Below are positions 8,076 to 15,798 of a stretch of DNA of 64,000 nt, piece after piece. The DNA is from Deltaproteobacteria bacterium (GTDB lineage: Bacteria; Desulfobacterota; Binatia; HRBIN30; CADEER01). The stretch spans positions 1-64,000 of the forward strand of contig JAJCZJ010000022.1 of the NCBI GenBank assembly GCA_029262455.1. Reading direction: 5' to 3'. The notes below the pieces were generated by a model that did not search any database, was not told where the DNA came from, and was given only the letters and a program-made list of their open reading frames with translations. The stretch's first letter is position 1. The number at the start of each line of letters is the position of its first letter. The translations under genes were made by a program, and so were the position numbers.

Positions 8076-9860
8076 ATGACGAAACCGGAACACGCTAGTC
8101 AGAATCGTCGGTCGGTTGCGATGATTGTCGTGGCGATCGTCAACGTTCTGATATTGGGTGCTCTGTACGACCACTTTTGTTGGCCTCCGGACGACGGTCA
8201 TTACGCGCATGTGGCGGAGCGAATCCTCGACGGCGAGATTCTGCACCGCGATATCGAGGACTTTCACACCGACAACAGCCACGCGATCAATGTGGCGGCG
8301 CTTGCGTTGTTTGGCAGAGATCTGCGTAGCTTGCGTATTCCGCTGGTCGCGGTGACCTTCGCGCAGTCTCTCTTGCTGTTTTGGGTTTTTCGGACGCGAT
8401 CCAGCCGCACCGCCGGTATTGCCGCCGTCGCGCTCTCCTCGCTCTCCTTCGTGCAATACCTCAATCCGCAACCTCACTGGTATTGCCTGATGTTGGCCGT
8501 CGCCATGGTCGCGCTCCTCACACCACCTCGGCCGCGTTCGTTCGGGCGACTGATGCTGCTCGGAGCGCTAGTCGGAACGACTTTCCTCTTCCGTCAGCTC
8601 ACCGGCGTGCTCCTCGGCATGGGGGTCGTTGCCTATCTGCTGGTCGAGTGTCCTGACAGCTCTGGACGAGAAGAAGGCGGCTTCTGCGGCCGCGCACTCT
8701 TGGTCCTCATGGCCGTAGCCGAGATGGGCTACTTAACCCGCGCGACGGATCTGACGGGGTTCCTCCTCTTCGGCATATGGCCGGTGATCTTGCTGTTGTG
8801 GGCTGCCGTGCGGTCCAGAGCGTCGGATCGAGAAGTTTCAAGAATTCTGGCAGGGATCGTTGGTGGTGCGCTTTTAGCTGGTGCTCCAACCGTGCTGTAC
8901 CACTCGATGCACGGTTCGCTGGCGGGATGGATCCGCGATTGCCTGCTCAGCGCTCTGGAAGTTGAGGCGCTTCCGTACCTGAGTGTGCACCGCTACGCGC
9001 ACTTTGTAAGTACTGCCTTCGACCAACTCCTCTACTGGCGAGAACCGACGACTATCTTAAACAGTCTGTACTGGCTGCTGCTGCCGCTCTTTGGCGTTCT
9101 GAATGGGATGTTCCTGCTCAATCACCTTAGGCACGATCCCGCCTTGAAGTCCGGCGGCGTTGCGCTGCCGTTCATTGCAGCGTTCTACGGGCCGATCGCG
9201 TTGTTCAATCAGATCCCGATGTACTTATATTACGCGATTGGATTGTTGGTTGCCGGTGTCTTGTGGACACGCTCGGCGGACATTCCGTCGCGCGGTAGCC
9301 TTTGGGAGCCGGTGGTGGTTGCCGTGTCGCTCGTGGCGTTGGTGTTTCATGCAGGCCAACCGGCGACGCGAACTCTCATGGATGTCGTTGCAGGAGTTCG
9401 AATTCCGCTCGTCACCAATGCTCGCGTGCCGCGCGCTTCGCTGTGGTTGGAGGCCCGCGTCATTGATATCTACGGCGAACTGGTCGAGTCGATTCACCGC
9501 GAGACGGGCCCTGGAGATCCGATCTTCGTCCTACCGAATCACCCCGAAGTTTACTTCCTGGCGAACCGAAAGAATCCGTTCTGGTTTCCAAATACTTCGT
9601 TGGCGTTGCACAGTCTGAGTGAGCTTGAACGAGTCCTGCAGATGTTGCGCGACGCGCCTCCTGCGTTGGTCATTCATGCACCAAGGGACCGGCACAACAC
9701 GGATAGGTCCGAGGCCATTATGGAAGCCGTGTCCGACGGGTACGATAGGATCGCTGTGATCGGTGAGTTCGTCGTGTACCGAAAAAGGGATCCGGTCGCC
9801 AGCGCCCATATCGCCAGCGCCCATGTCGCCAGGGCGCACCCGCCGGCGATCCGGTATTAA
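8076..9860 (+). CDS. GT-C type membrane glycosyltransferase-like protein
   Basis: A polytopic membrane protein of 594 residues, with about 10-12 hydrophobic segments over residues 15-440 and a soluble C-terminal part. After the first segment comes an acidic motif WPPDDGHYAHVAERILDGEILHRDI, in the place where ArnT/PMT-like (GT39/GT83) enzymes carry their catalytic loop. A polyprenyl-phosphate-sugar-dependent transferase is likely; the substrate is unknown. The C-terminus has three near-identical units (ASAHI-ASAHV-ARAH) from a 15-bp tandem repeat. The start is chosen at ATG 8076; a TTG at 8037 is possible. Confidence 0.7.
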   Translation: MTKPEHASQNRRSVAMIVVAIVNVLILGALYDHFCWPPDDGHYAHVAERILDGEILHRDIEDFHTDNSHAINVAALALFGRDLRSLRIPLVAVTFAQSLLLFWVFRTRSSRTAGIAAVALSSLSFVQYLNPQPHWYCLMLAVAMVALLTPPRPRSFGRLMLLGALVGTTFLFRQLTGVLLGMGVVAYLLVECPDSSGREEGGFCGRALLVLMAVAEMGYLTRATDLTGFLLFGIWPVILLLWAAVRSRASDREVSRILAGIVGGALLAGAPTVLYHSMHGSLAGWIRDCLLSALEVEALPYLSVHRYAHFVSTAFDQLLYWREPTTILNSLYWLLLPLFGVLNGMFLLNHLRHDPALKSGGVALPFIAAFYGPIALFNQIPMYLYYAIGLLVAGVLWTRSADIPSRGSLWEPVVVAVSLVALVFHAGQPATRTLMDVVAGVRIPLVTNARVPRASLWLEARVIDIYGELVESIHRETGPGDPIFVLPNHPEVYFLANRKNPFWFPNTSLALHSLSELERVLQMLRDAPPALVIHAPRDRHNTDRSEAIMEAVSDGYDRIAVIGEFVVYRKRDPVASAHIASAHVARAHPPAIRY

Positions 9861-10915
9861 CCCGGAGCCGCTTGCGCTGGGCTTACTCGTCGTGGTCCGC
9901 GCCATATGACGCCGTCGACGATATAGTGATGGTAGTTGAGGGTCTGGCCGATCAAGAACGCCAGGGTGATGGGGTGAAGCGGAAATAGCGAAGACAGGTA
10001 AAAGAACGAATTATAGGCGACCGTTGAGATCAGGGCGCATGTGGCGAAGAACCAAAGCGCGTTCTGACGCTGACAAATGCGGGAGAGAAAGCGCCGCTCC
10101 GGGTCGATGCGGTCGCCGAAACGCTTGTTCTGAAAGTACCAGACGAAGAGGATGTACTGAGCGTTGTGCCAGATGTTCACGACCAACCAGCCGAGGTCGA
10201 TATTTTCGATCAGGAGGTAACCGGTCGCGAAGATGGCGATGTGGGACAGCATGTAGAGAAAGTGGGAGATTGCGATCTTGCCGGCCCGGGCTTGCCGGAA
10301 TTGATCGACGCACCACCACAGGATCAGCCCGCCGGTGACGAGTCCGACGGCTCGCACGAATGGCTCTGGTACTGGCGCAAACCAGATGTCCAGCCCGAGG
10401 AAGGTGGGAGGAGCTTGCGCCGATCGGTGCAGGACGCCCCACAGCGGCAGCGAATAGAGAGCCCAGCGGGACAGTCGTTGATTCACCGATGCTGCGTTCT
10501 GAGAGCGTCGAGCGTAGGCCTGCGCAACTCCGTAGCTCTGTCGCGTGTAGTGAAACGCTTGCCAGTGGAAGTAGATGGTTGCGAGCAGCCACTGTCCCTG
10601 GCTCATCCCCAGCGTTGCAACACCGATAAAAAGTAGGGGCGGCAGTCCGAGCACCAGGAACCGATGGGCGGCAAACGATTGGCGATCGAAGACGAGCCTG
10701 GTGAAGGTCGCTACGACGTGAGGAAAGGCCAGGATCCAGAGATTGAGAAAGAAAATCGGGCCGAAAAGAGCGGGGTTTTGTCCGATCGCCACACCGGCGC
10801 CCAAGGCAGCGGTGGCAATACCGATCGTGAAGACGAGGTCGAAATTTCGCCCGTACAGCCATGCCGCGGGGGGCGGTTGGATCGGAGTTGCGGCGATTGC
10901 TGACCCGGCGCTCAT
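9857..10915 (-). CDS. histidine-rich polytopic membrane protein, unknown function
   Basis: A 352-residue integral membrane protein with about eight hydrophobic segments. Conserved-looking His clusters lie at the membrane edges: YFHWQAFHYTRQ near 138, NIWHNAQYILFVWY near 240, and LNYHHYIVDGVIW near 330. That pattern suggests metal or haem binding, as in membrane di-iron or carotenoid-cleaving families, but I cannot name a family. Its TAA stop and the TAA of the convergent glycosyltransferase share the palindrome TTAA at 9857-9860. Confidence 0.7.
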   Translation of the reverse strand: MSAGSAIAATPIQPPPAAWLYGRNFDLVFTIGIATAALGAGVAIGQNPALFGPIFFLNLWILAFPHVVATFTRLVFDRQSFAAHRFLVLGLPPLLFIGVATLGMSQGQWLLATIYFHWQAFHYTRQSYGVAQAYARRSQNAASVNQRLSRWALYSLPLWGVLHRSAQAPPTFLGLDIWFAPVPEPFVRAVGLVTGGLILWWCVDQFRQARAGKIAISHFLYMLSHIAIFATGYLLIENIDLGWLVVNIWHNAQYILFVWYFQNKRFGDRIDPERRFLSRICQRQNALWFFATCALISTVAYNSFFYLSSLFPLHPITLAFLIGQTLNYHHYIVDGVIWRGPRRVSPAQAAPG

Positions 10916-11075
10916 GGGTGCTTATATCACGAGGATTCCGGCCCTGCAGCTGCGATTTCTCTTGGTCTCGACCAGGTCGAATCATCCGTGCAGAGGCGAG
11001 AAACGCGCCCTTCCGCCTCCAGGCGAGCGACGCGTGAGACCCAGCACTCATCGTCGCGGGCCTTCGCTCTCTGTA

Positions 11076-11540
11076 TCAGTAGGCGCCGCCGAGCTTCGTG
11101 TGGTCCCAACTGGTGAATTTCTTTGGGGTGAACTTCATGACGATGCGCTTGCTCGCCATATTCCGCAAGCCGTCGTCGACGTCGTCGATGGTCGCGCCTG
11201 TCATTTTTCCTGTGACCTTCTTGAGTGTGTCGAGAACGACGTCGATATCATCGACAACCGCGATGTCGCCGCGCATCAGGACGCCTTTGAGAACCTCGTA
11301 GCTGGTTCCCGATTCGATGTGGAGGGCGGCCTTTCGGTCGCGGTTTAGATTCGCGACCTTCTGGGACTTGCGGTAAGTAGTCATCCAAACGGTGTCGTCC
11401 GCGTCCGCGTAGAACCACATCGCAACCGCGTGTGGATACCCGTCCTTCCCATTGGTGACCAGTGTGGCTGTCTTGGCTTCAGCGACGTACGTCTTGCGCT
11501 CGTCGGGCGTCATTTTGATCACATCTCTGCGGCTCGGCAT
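11076..11540 (-). CDS. pyridoxamine 5'-phosphate oxidase-like flavin-binding protein
   Basis: A 154-residue protein of the PPOX-class split-barrel fold, which binds FMN or F420. It shows the typical order: KTATLVTNGKDGYPHAVAMWFYADADDTVWMTT, then KVANLNRDRKAALHIESG, and the C-terminal MKFTPKKFTSWDH. ATG at 11540 is chosen because AAGGAGG lies 8 nt upstream; an in-frame ATG at 11576 would swallow that site. Substrate unknown. Monocistronic by context. Confidence 0.82.
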   Translation of the reverse strand: MPSRRDVIKMTPDERKTYVAEAKTATLVTNGKDGYPHAVAMWFYADADDTVWMTTYRKSQKVANLNRDRKAALHIESGTSYEVLKGVLMRGDIAVVDDIDVVLDTLKKVTGKMTGATIDDVDDGLRNMASKRIVMKFTPKKFTSWDHTKLGGAY

Positions 11541-11611
11541 GGAGTCCTCCTTAGCTTGATCGGAGTGACGGGCCAAGCACCGCGCTTCGGTGTCCTAATC
11601 CGGTGTCTTGA

Positions 11612-11637
11612 TTCTGAGTCTTGGTTCTGAGTCTTGG
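11612..11637 (+). repeat. 13-bp perfect tandem duplication
   Basis: TTCTGAGTCTTGG occurs twice in tandem, preceded by a looser related unit. It lies in the 266-nt gap between the PPOX-like gene and the SDR gene. Otherwise that gap shows only a 6-bp hairpin (GTGACC/GGTCAC) close to the SDR ribosome binding site. Confidence 0.6.
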
Positions 11638-11806
11638 GCGGCCCCTTGAGGGTGCTCAACCCGAGGTTTACAAAGGGAGGATGCCCCGAAGCGGGGGTGC
11701 CGCTACTCACGGACGGCGTGGATAGCCGGCTCCAGTGAAATTGCCTGGTTTGTTGGACTATAGGTGACCGGCGTCTGCTTTTGGTCACCAGAGAAAGGAA
11801 GCGAGC

Positions 11807-12688
11807 ATGGGAATTTTGGATGGCAAGGTAGCGATCATTACCGGCGCGGGTGGTGGCCTCGGACGGGCGCATGCGTTGGCGCTGGCGAAAGAGGGGGCGG
11901 CGATCCTGGTCAACGACCTCGGGGGCGCAGTCGACGGATCCGGGGCCGGGAGCAAGATGGCCGACATCGTCGCTGCGGAAATCAACGACGGGGGCGGTAA
12001 GGCTGTTGCCAACTACGGGTCGGTGACCAGCGAGACCGACGCTCAGGCGATGGTCGATCAAGCCGTCTCTGAGCTCGGCCGTCTCGACATCTTGATCAAC
12101 AATGCTGGGATCCTGCGCGACAAGTCGTTCAAGAAGATGACCGAGGATCTTTGGGATTCGGTGATCGCGGTCCATTTGAAGGGCACGTATTTTCCGACGC
12201 GCGCGGCCTACCTGCACATGGTCCAACAGAACCAGGGTGGGCGAATCATTATGACTAGCTCGACGTCGGGGCTGATTGGCAATTTTGGCCAGTGTAACTA
12301 CGGCGCGGCGAAGGCGGGTATCGCGGGGTTCATGCGCTGCCTGGCGATTGAGGCCGCGAAAGCGGGTATCACGGTGAACGTGTTGGCGCCGAATGCGTAT
12401 TCGCGGATGACGGCTTCTCTTTTTCCGCCGGAGTCGGAGGATCGTTTTGCGCCTGAGAAAGTGTCGCCGGCGGTCGCGTGGTTGTGTTCCGAGCAGGCCC
12501 AGGAAATTACTGGCCGCCAGTTCGTGATCAGCGGCAACCGGGTTTCGCTGCTGTATCCCGCGGCGATCCAAATCGCGGATGACGACGCGGTCGAAAAAAC
12601 CTGGACTCCACAGGAAATTGGCGATCAGATCCGTGACTCGATGGCAAAGTGGCCCGAGGCCGCTACCGTGATGAAGCTGGCATTTTGA
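11807..12688 (+). CDS. short-chain dehydrogenase/reductase, hydroxyacyl-CoA dehydrogenase-like
   Basis: A 293-residue classical SDR. Its NAD(P)-binding motif TGAGGGLG lies at residues 12-19, NNAG near 99, the catalytic Ser in MTSSTSG near 150, and Tyr/Lys in NYGAAKAG near 164-168. The VNDLGG at the end of beta-2 and the whole layout resemble the (3R)-hydroxyacyl-CoA dehydrogenase part of peroxisomal multifunctional enzyme type 2. An acyl-CoA substrate is therefore likely but inferred. ATG 11807 has AAGGAAG upstream. Confidence 0.85.
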   Translation: MGILDGKVAIITGAGGGLGRAHALALAKEGAAILVNDLGGAVDGSGAGSKMADIVAAEINDGGGKAVANYGSVTSETDAQAMVDQAVSELGRLDILINNAGILRDKSFKKMTEDLWDSVIAVHLKGTYFPTRAAYLHMVQQNQGGRIIMTSSTSGLIGNFGQCNYGAAKAGIAGFMRCLAIEAAKAGITVNVLAPNAYSRMTASLFPPESEDRFAPEKVSPAVAWLCSEQAQEITGRQFVISGNRVSLLYPAAIQIADDDAVEKTWTPQEIGDQIRDSMAKWPEAATVMKLAF

Positions 12689-12694
12689 TTTTGC

Positions 12695-12853
12695 GATTGG
12701 TGATTGGTGATTCGTGATTCGTGATTGGTTTTGCGAAGACGGGTTGACAGGGACCTTCACCAGTCACCAGTCACCAGTCACCAGTCACCAGTCACCAGTC
12801 ACCAGTCACCAGTCACCAGTCACCAGTCACCAGTCACCAGTCACCAGTCACCA
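12695..12853 (+). repeat. inverted heptamer tandem arrays upstream of fumC
   Basis: The left array is five 7-mers GATTSGT (12695-12729), equal to TGATTGG/TGATTCG units. The right array is 13 exact copies of TCACCAG plus six bases (12757-12853). CCAGTCA pairs with TGATTGG (one G-U), so the transcript can fold into a hairpin of about 35 bp with a choice of registers on the longer arm. The array ends 14 nt before the GGAGGAA binding site of fumC. Confidence 0.85.
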
Positions 12854-12881
12854 ACCCATCAGTTCACGGAGGAACTCGCGC

Positions 12882-14285
12882 ATGGCCGACAAGGTTCGTA
12901 TCGAAAAGGACAGCATGGGGGAGATGGAAGTCCCCATCGACGCGTACTATGCGGCACAGACCGCACGGGCCGTCGAGAATTTTCCCATCTCGGGGCTACG
13001 TTTCTCACGCCGCTTCATTCGTGCTCTTGGTTACTGCAAGGCTGCAGCGGCGCGTGCCAACATGCAGCTCGGGCTGTTGGAGGAAACAACCGGCAAGGCG
13101 ATCGAGGCGGCGGCTCTGGAAGTTGCCGAGGGCAAGCTCGACGACCAGTTTGTGGTCGACATCTTCCAGACGGGTTCAGGGACTTCGACGAACATGAACT
13201 CGAACGAAGTCATTGCTAATCGCGCTTGTGAGATTCTCGGCAAGCCGCGCGGCGACAAGTCTGCCGTGCACCCCAACGATCACGTCAATATGGGGCAGAG
13301 TACGAACGATATGTTTCCGACCGCGATTCATGTGGCGGCCCTGGGCGGCGTCGAAGAGCATGTGTTGCCGGCGATGCGCGAGCTTGCCGAGTCGTTTGAG
13401 GGCAAGGCGAAGGAGTTCGAGGACGTCGTCAAAGCGGGACGAACCCACTTGCAGGACGCGGTGCCAGTAACGTTGGGACAGGAGTTCTCGGGGTACGCCA
13501 GTGTGATTCGGCACGGGATTACGAGGGTCGAGAATACCCGTGCCCACATGGCGGAGCTTGCCGTAGGTGGTACGGCATTGGGCACGGGCCTCACGGCGCA
13601 CCCGGAATATGCACAACGTGTGGTAACGGAGCTGCGCACTCTGACGGGGCAGCTCTTTCGCACCGCTGAGAATCGTTTCGAAGCGATGCAAAACCGGGAT
13701 GCCGCCGTTGAGCTTTCCGGAGCCCTGAAGGTCGTTGCTGTCGGATTGATGAAGATCGCCAACGACCTTCGTCTGATGACGTCGGGCCCCGCGACCGGGC
13801 TCCAGGAGATTGTCGTCCCGGCGACGCAGCCGGGATCGAGTATTATGCCCGGCAAAGTGAATCCGGTGATCGCCGAGGCGGTGAACATGGTTGCCGCGCA
13901 GATCATCGGCAACGACACAGCCGTGTCGATCGCGGGAATGAACGGCAACCTCGATCTCAACGTCATGATGCCGGTGATTGCCCACAACTTGCTTGAGAGT
14001 GTCGAGCTGATGGGCAGCACTTGTCGCGTCTTTGCCGACAAATGCATTCGCGGGATCGTGGCCAATCGCGAGCGATGTGAGGACTACGCCGAGAGAACGT
14101 CGTCCCTGGTGACGGCGCTTGCGCCGGTCGTCGGCTACGACGAGGCGGCGAAAGTATTCAAGAAATCAGTCCAGGAAAATATTCCGATCCGGCAGGCGAT
14201 CCTCGATTCAGGGTTGCTCGAGCCCGAACGTGTCGCCGAGATCTTGAACCTCAAGAAGCTGACCGAGGGCGGTCGCGCCGAGTAG
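12882..14285 (+). CDS. fumC: fumarate hydratase class II
   Basis: FumC interconverts fumarate and malate in the TCA cycle. The 467-residue protein begins MADKVRIEKDSMGEMEVPIDAYYAAQT and has the family signature GSSIMPGKVNP, with its catalytic Ser, near residue 322. SGTSTNMNSNEV and GRTHLQDAVP are further class II landmarks. ATG 12882 is fixed by GGAGGAA 7 nt upstream. The frame is open further upstream only because the 7-bp repeats contain no stop. Confidence 0.96.
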   Translation: MADKVRIEKDSMGEMEVPIDAYYAAQTARAVENFPISGLRFSRRFIRALGYCKAAAARANMQLGLLEETTGKAIEAAALEVAEGKLDDQFVVDIFQTGSGTSTNMNSNEVIANRACEILGKPRGDKSAVHPNDHVNMGQSTNDMFPTAIHVAALGGVEEHVLPAMRELAESFEGKAKEFEDVVKAGRTHLQDAVPVTLGQEFSGYASVIRHGITRVENTRAHMAELAVGGTALGTGLTAHPEYAQRVVTELRTLTGQLFRTAENRFEAMQNRDAAVELSGALKVVAVGLMKIANDLRLMTSGPATGLQEIVVPATQPGSSIMPGKVNPVIAEAVNMVAAQIIGNDTAVSIAGMNGNLDLNVMMPVIAHNLLESVELMGSTCRVFADKCIRGIVANRERCEDYAERTSSLVTALAPVVGYDEAAKVFKKSVQENIPIRQAILDSGLLEPERVAEILNLKKLTEGGRAE

Positions 14286-14291
14286 GACGGG

Positions 14292-14331
14292 TCACGGCGG
14301 GGCGTGTTGTTCACAACGCGCCCCGCCGTGA
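14292..14331 (+). terminator. bidirectional terminator between convergent genes
   Basis: TCACGGCGGGGCG (14292-14304) pairs perfectly with CGCCCCGCCGTGA (14319-14331). The loop itself holds GTTG/CAAC, so nearly all 40 nt can pair. It fills the gap between fumC and the lipoprotein gene that ends at 14332. No long T tract follows on either strand, so efficient termination is inferred, not certain. Confidence 0.6.
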
Positions 14332-15798
14332 TTACGAAATCTTGAAGAGTTGCCCGGCCTCAGTGCCGATATAGATCTCCGGGCCGTCTTCGCCTAGACG
14401 GATGGATGGCCCGGCTTGGCCGACAGGGTCCGGTAACTCTACGCGCCAGAGAACTTCCGCGTCCTGAACTGCGAAGACGGCGGATCGATCGCAGCGCTCC
14501 TCGGTGCATGCACATGAATCGTCGTCCGTGCAGTCGATGTCCACGGCGACGATGACGATATCGGGTTCGCCGTTGGCGGTGACGACGATGGGCGAGGATT
14601 GAATCGTTCCGTTGTTTGGTGCGAACCAGATCCACTCGGCTTCGTCGCCGTCGAACTCGGTCGAGAATGCGTAGAGAGCGCCGGAAGACCTTTCCGTTTG
14701 TCGGTCGTTGCTCGCGCCTTCGGTGGCGATGTAGACAGCGTCGGTGCCGAGGGCCGGTGAAGCGGTGATTCGTTCCCCGACGCAGGCTTGTTCCGGTTCG
14801 CATTCGACCATCGGTTCGCCACAGGCGATGGATGTCGTGCCGACGGGTAGGCATCGGGCGGCCCGGTAGGGACGTCTGAAGGGGTCGCCGGTCTCGATCG
14901 ATCCGGCTACCACCCTGCCCGTAATGTCGGCGACAATGAACTTTTGGAGGGGCGCATTCTGGTCGATGTCGACGACCACGGCGGCGCGCACGATTGGTGC
15001 CGCCGCAAATAGCGACCAGACTAGGTCGCCTCGTTGATCTTCGAGTGCGGCGACGCGCCCGCTTTCCGCGGCTGCGATGATGAGTGTGCGTTCAGAGTCG
15101 GCTGGGTCGGTGACGATCGCCGCCGGACTGGAGATTCGTCCGGCGAGGAACTGCGAGCGAAAGTTGCCGTTGCTGCATACCCCGCGCAAGACGCCGCTGA
15201 TCGAGGATGCGTAAATGACGCCTTCGGGGCCGATGTTGAGAGGAGCCTCGATCGAGTTTGGCAAAGTCGTGGCTGCCAACTGATCGCCATCTGTGCGTGA
15301 AAACCGTCTCAATACTCCGGTGTTGCTGCCGACCGAGATGGAACCGTCCGCGGTGAACAGCGGGGTCGTGACGCTCGTGTTCAGACGGATTGGCTCGGCC
15401 AACGGTCGTTCCGTGCCGTCGAGAGCAAGCAAATGCACGTTCCCTTCTGAAGTTGCCACAACGATCTCGGGCGGTAGCGCCGGTTGGGGAGTCTCCTCTG
15501 GCGTTGCGGCCTGTTCTTCTTGCAATGGGAGGAGCAGAGCGGTTGTCGTAATAGCAGGGCCGGTCGTGCATTCTTCGCTGCCGGTAGCGATTGGAAAGAT
15601 GCACTCAGCGCCCAGCGGCGAATTCGAAAGTGTCGCTGTGACCCGGCCACTGTTGAATGGATCTTTGCGAGCCGACGGCCAGTCGGTAGTGACCGGTTTG
15701 ATGTTGTCGTCGAGAACACATCGAAATGGGTCGTCGTCGCCGCTGCACGCGGTTAGCGCCAGCAAGAATGGGATGAGTAAGATGCGGGCACCTCTCAT
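14332..15798 (-). CDS. propeller-like lipoprotein
   Basis: A 488-residue lipoprotein: signal MRGARILLIPFLLALTAC with lipobox LTAC and Cys18, then SGDDD. The acidic residues after the Cys do not settle the membrane it ends in. The body has repeated short beta units of the PQQ/quinoprotein type (VVATSEGNVHLLALDG, SVGSNTGVLRRFSRTDG, AAESGRVAALEDQRG, YIGTEAGQLFKIS), suggesting a beta-propeller. A Cys-rich insert (DIDCTDDDSCACTEERCDRS) lies near residue 425. Its start overlaps the stop of the next lipoprotein gene (ATGA), so the pair is translationally coupled. Function unknown. Confidence 0.75.
   Translation of the reverse strand: MRGARILLIPFLLALTACSGDDDPFRCVLDDNIKPVTTDWPSARKDPFNSGRVTATLSNSPLGAECIFPIATGSEECTTGPAITTTALLLPLQEEQAATPEETPQPALPPEIVVATSEGNVHLLALDGTERPLAEPIRLNTSVTTPLFTADGSISVGSNTGVLRRFSRTDGDQLAATTLPNSIEAPLNIGPEGVIYASSISGVLRGVCSNGNFRSQFLAGRISSPAAIVTDPADSERTLIIAAAESGRVAALEDQRGDLVWSLFAAAPIVRAAVVVDIDQNAPLQKFIVADITGRVVAGSIETGDPFRRPYRAARCLPVGTTSIACGEPMVECEPEQACVGERITASPALGTDAVYIATEGASNDRQTERSSGALYAFSTEFDGDEAEWIWFAPNNGTIQSSPIVVTANGEPDIVIVAVDIDCTDDDSCACTEERCDRSAVFAVQDAEVLWRVELPDPVGQAGPSIRLGEDGPEIYIGTEAGQLFKIS

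Noticed and set aside
11519-12760. 413-codon antisense frame across the SDR gene
   Set aside because: Covers the SDR gene and the repeats in reverse, with no motif and Arg/His-rich composition; not a gene.
12757-12853. CRISPR array
   Set aside because: Units are 7 bp with no spacers and no cas genes nearby; a simple tandem repeat.
12714-12881. N-terminal extension of fumC through the repeats (SHQSPVT periodic peptide)
   Set aside because: The 7-bp repeats happen to lack stops; the real start has a strong Shine-Dalgarno at 12868 and matches the FumC N-terminus.
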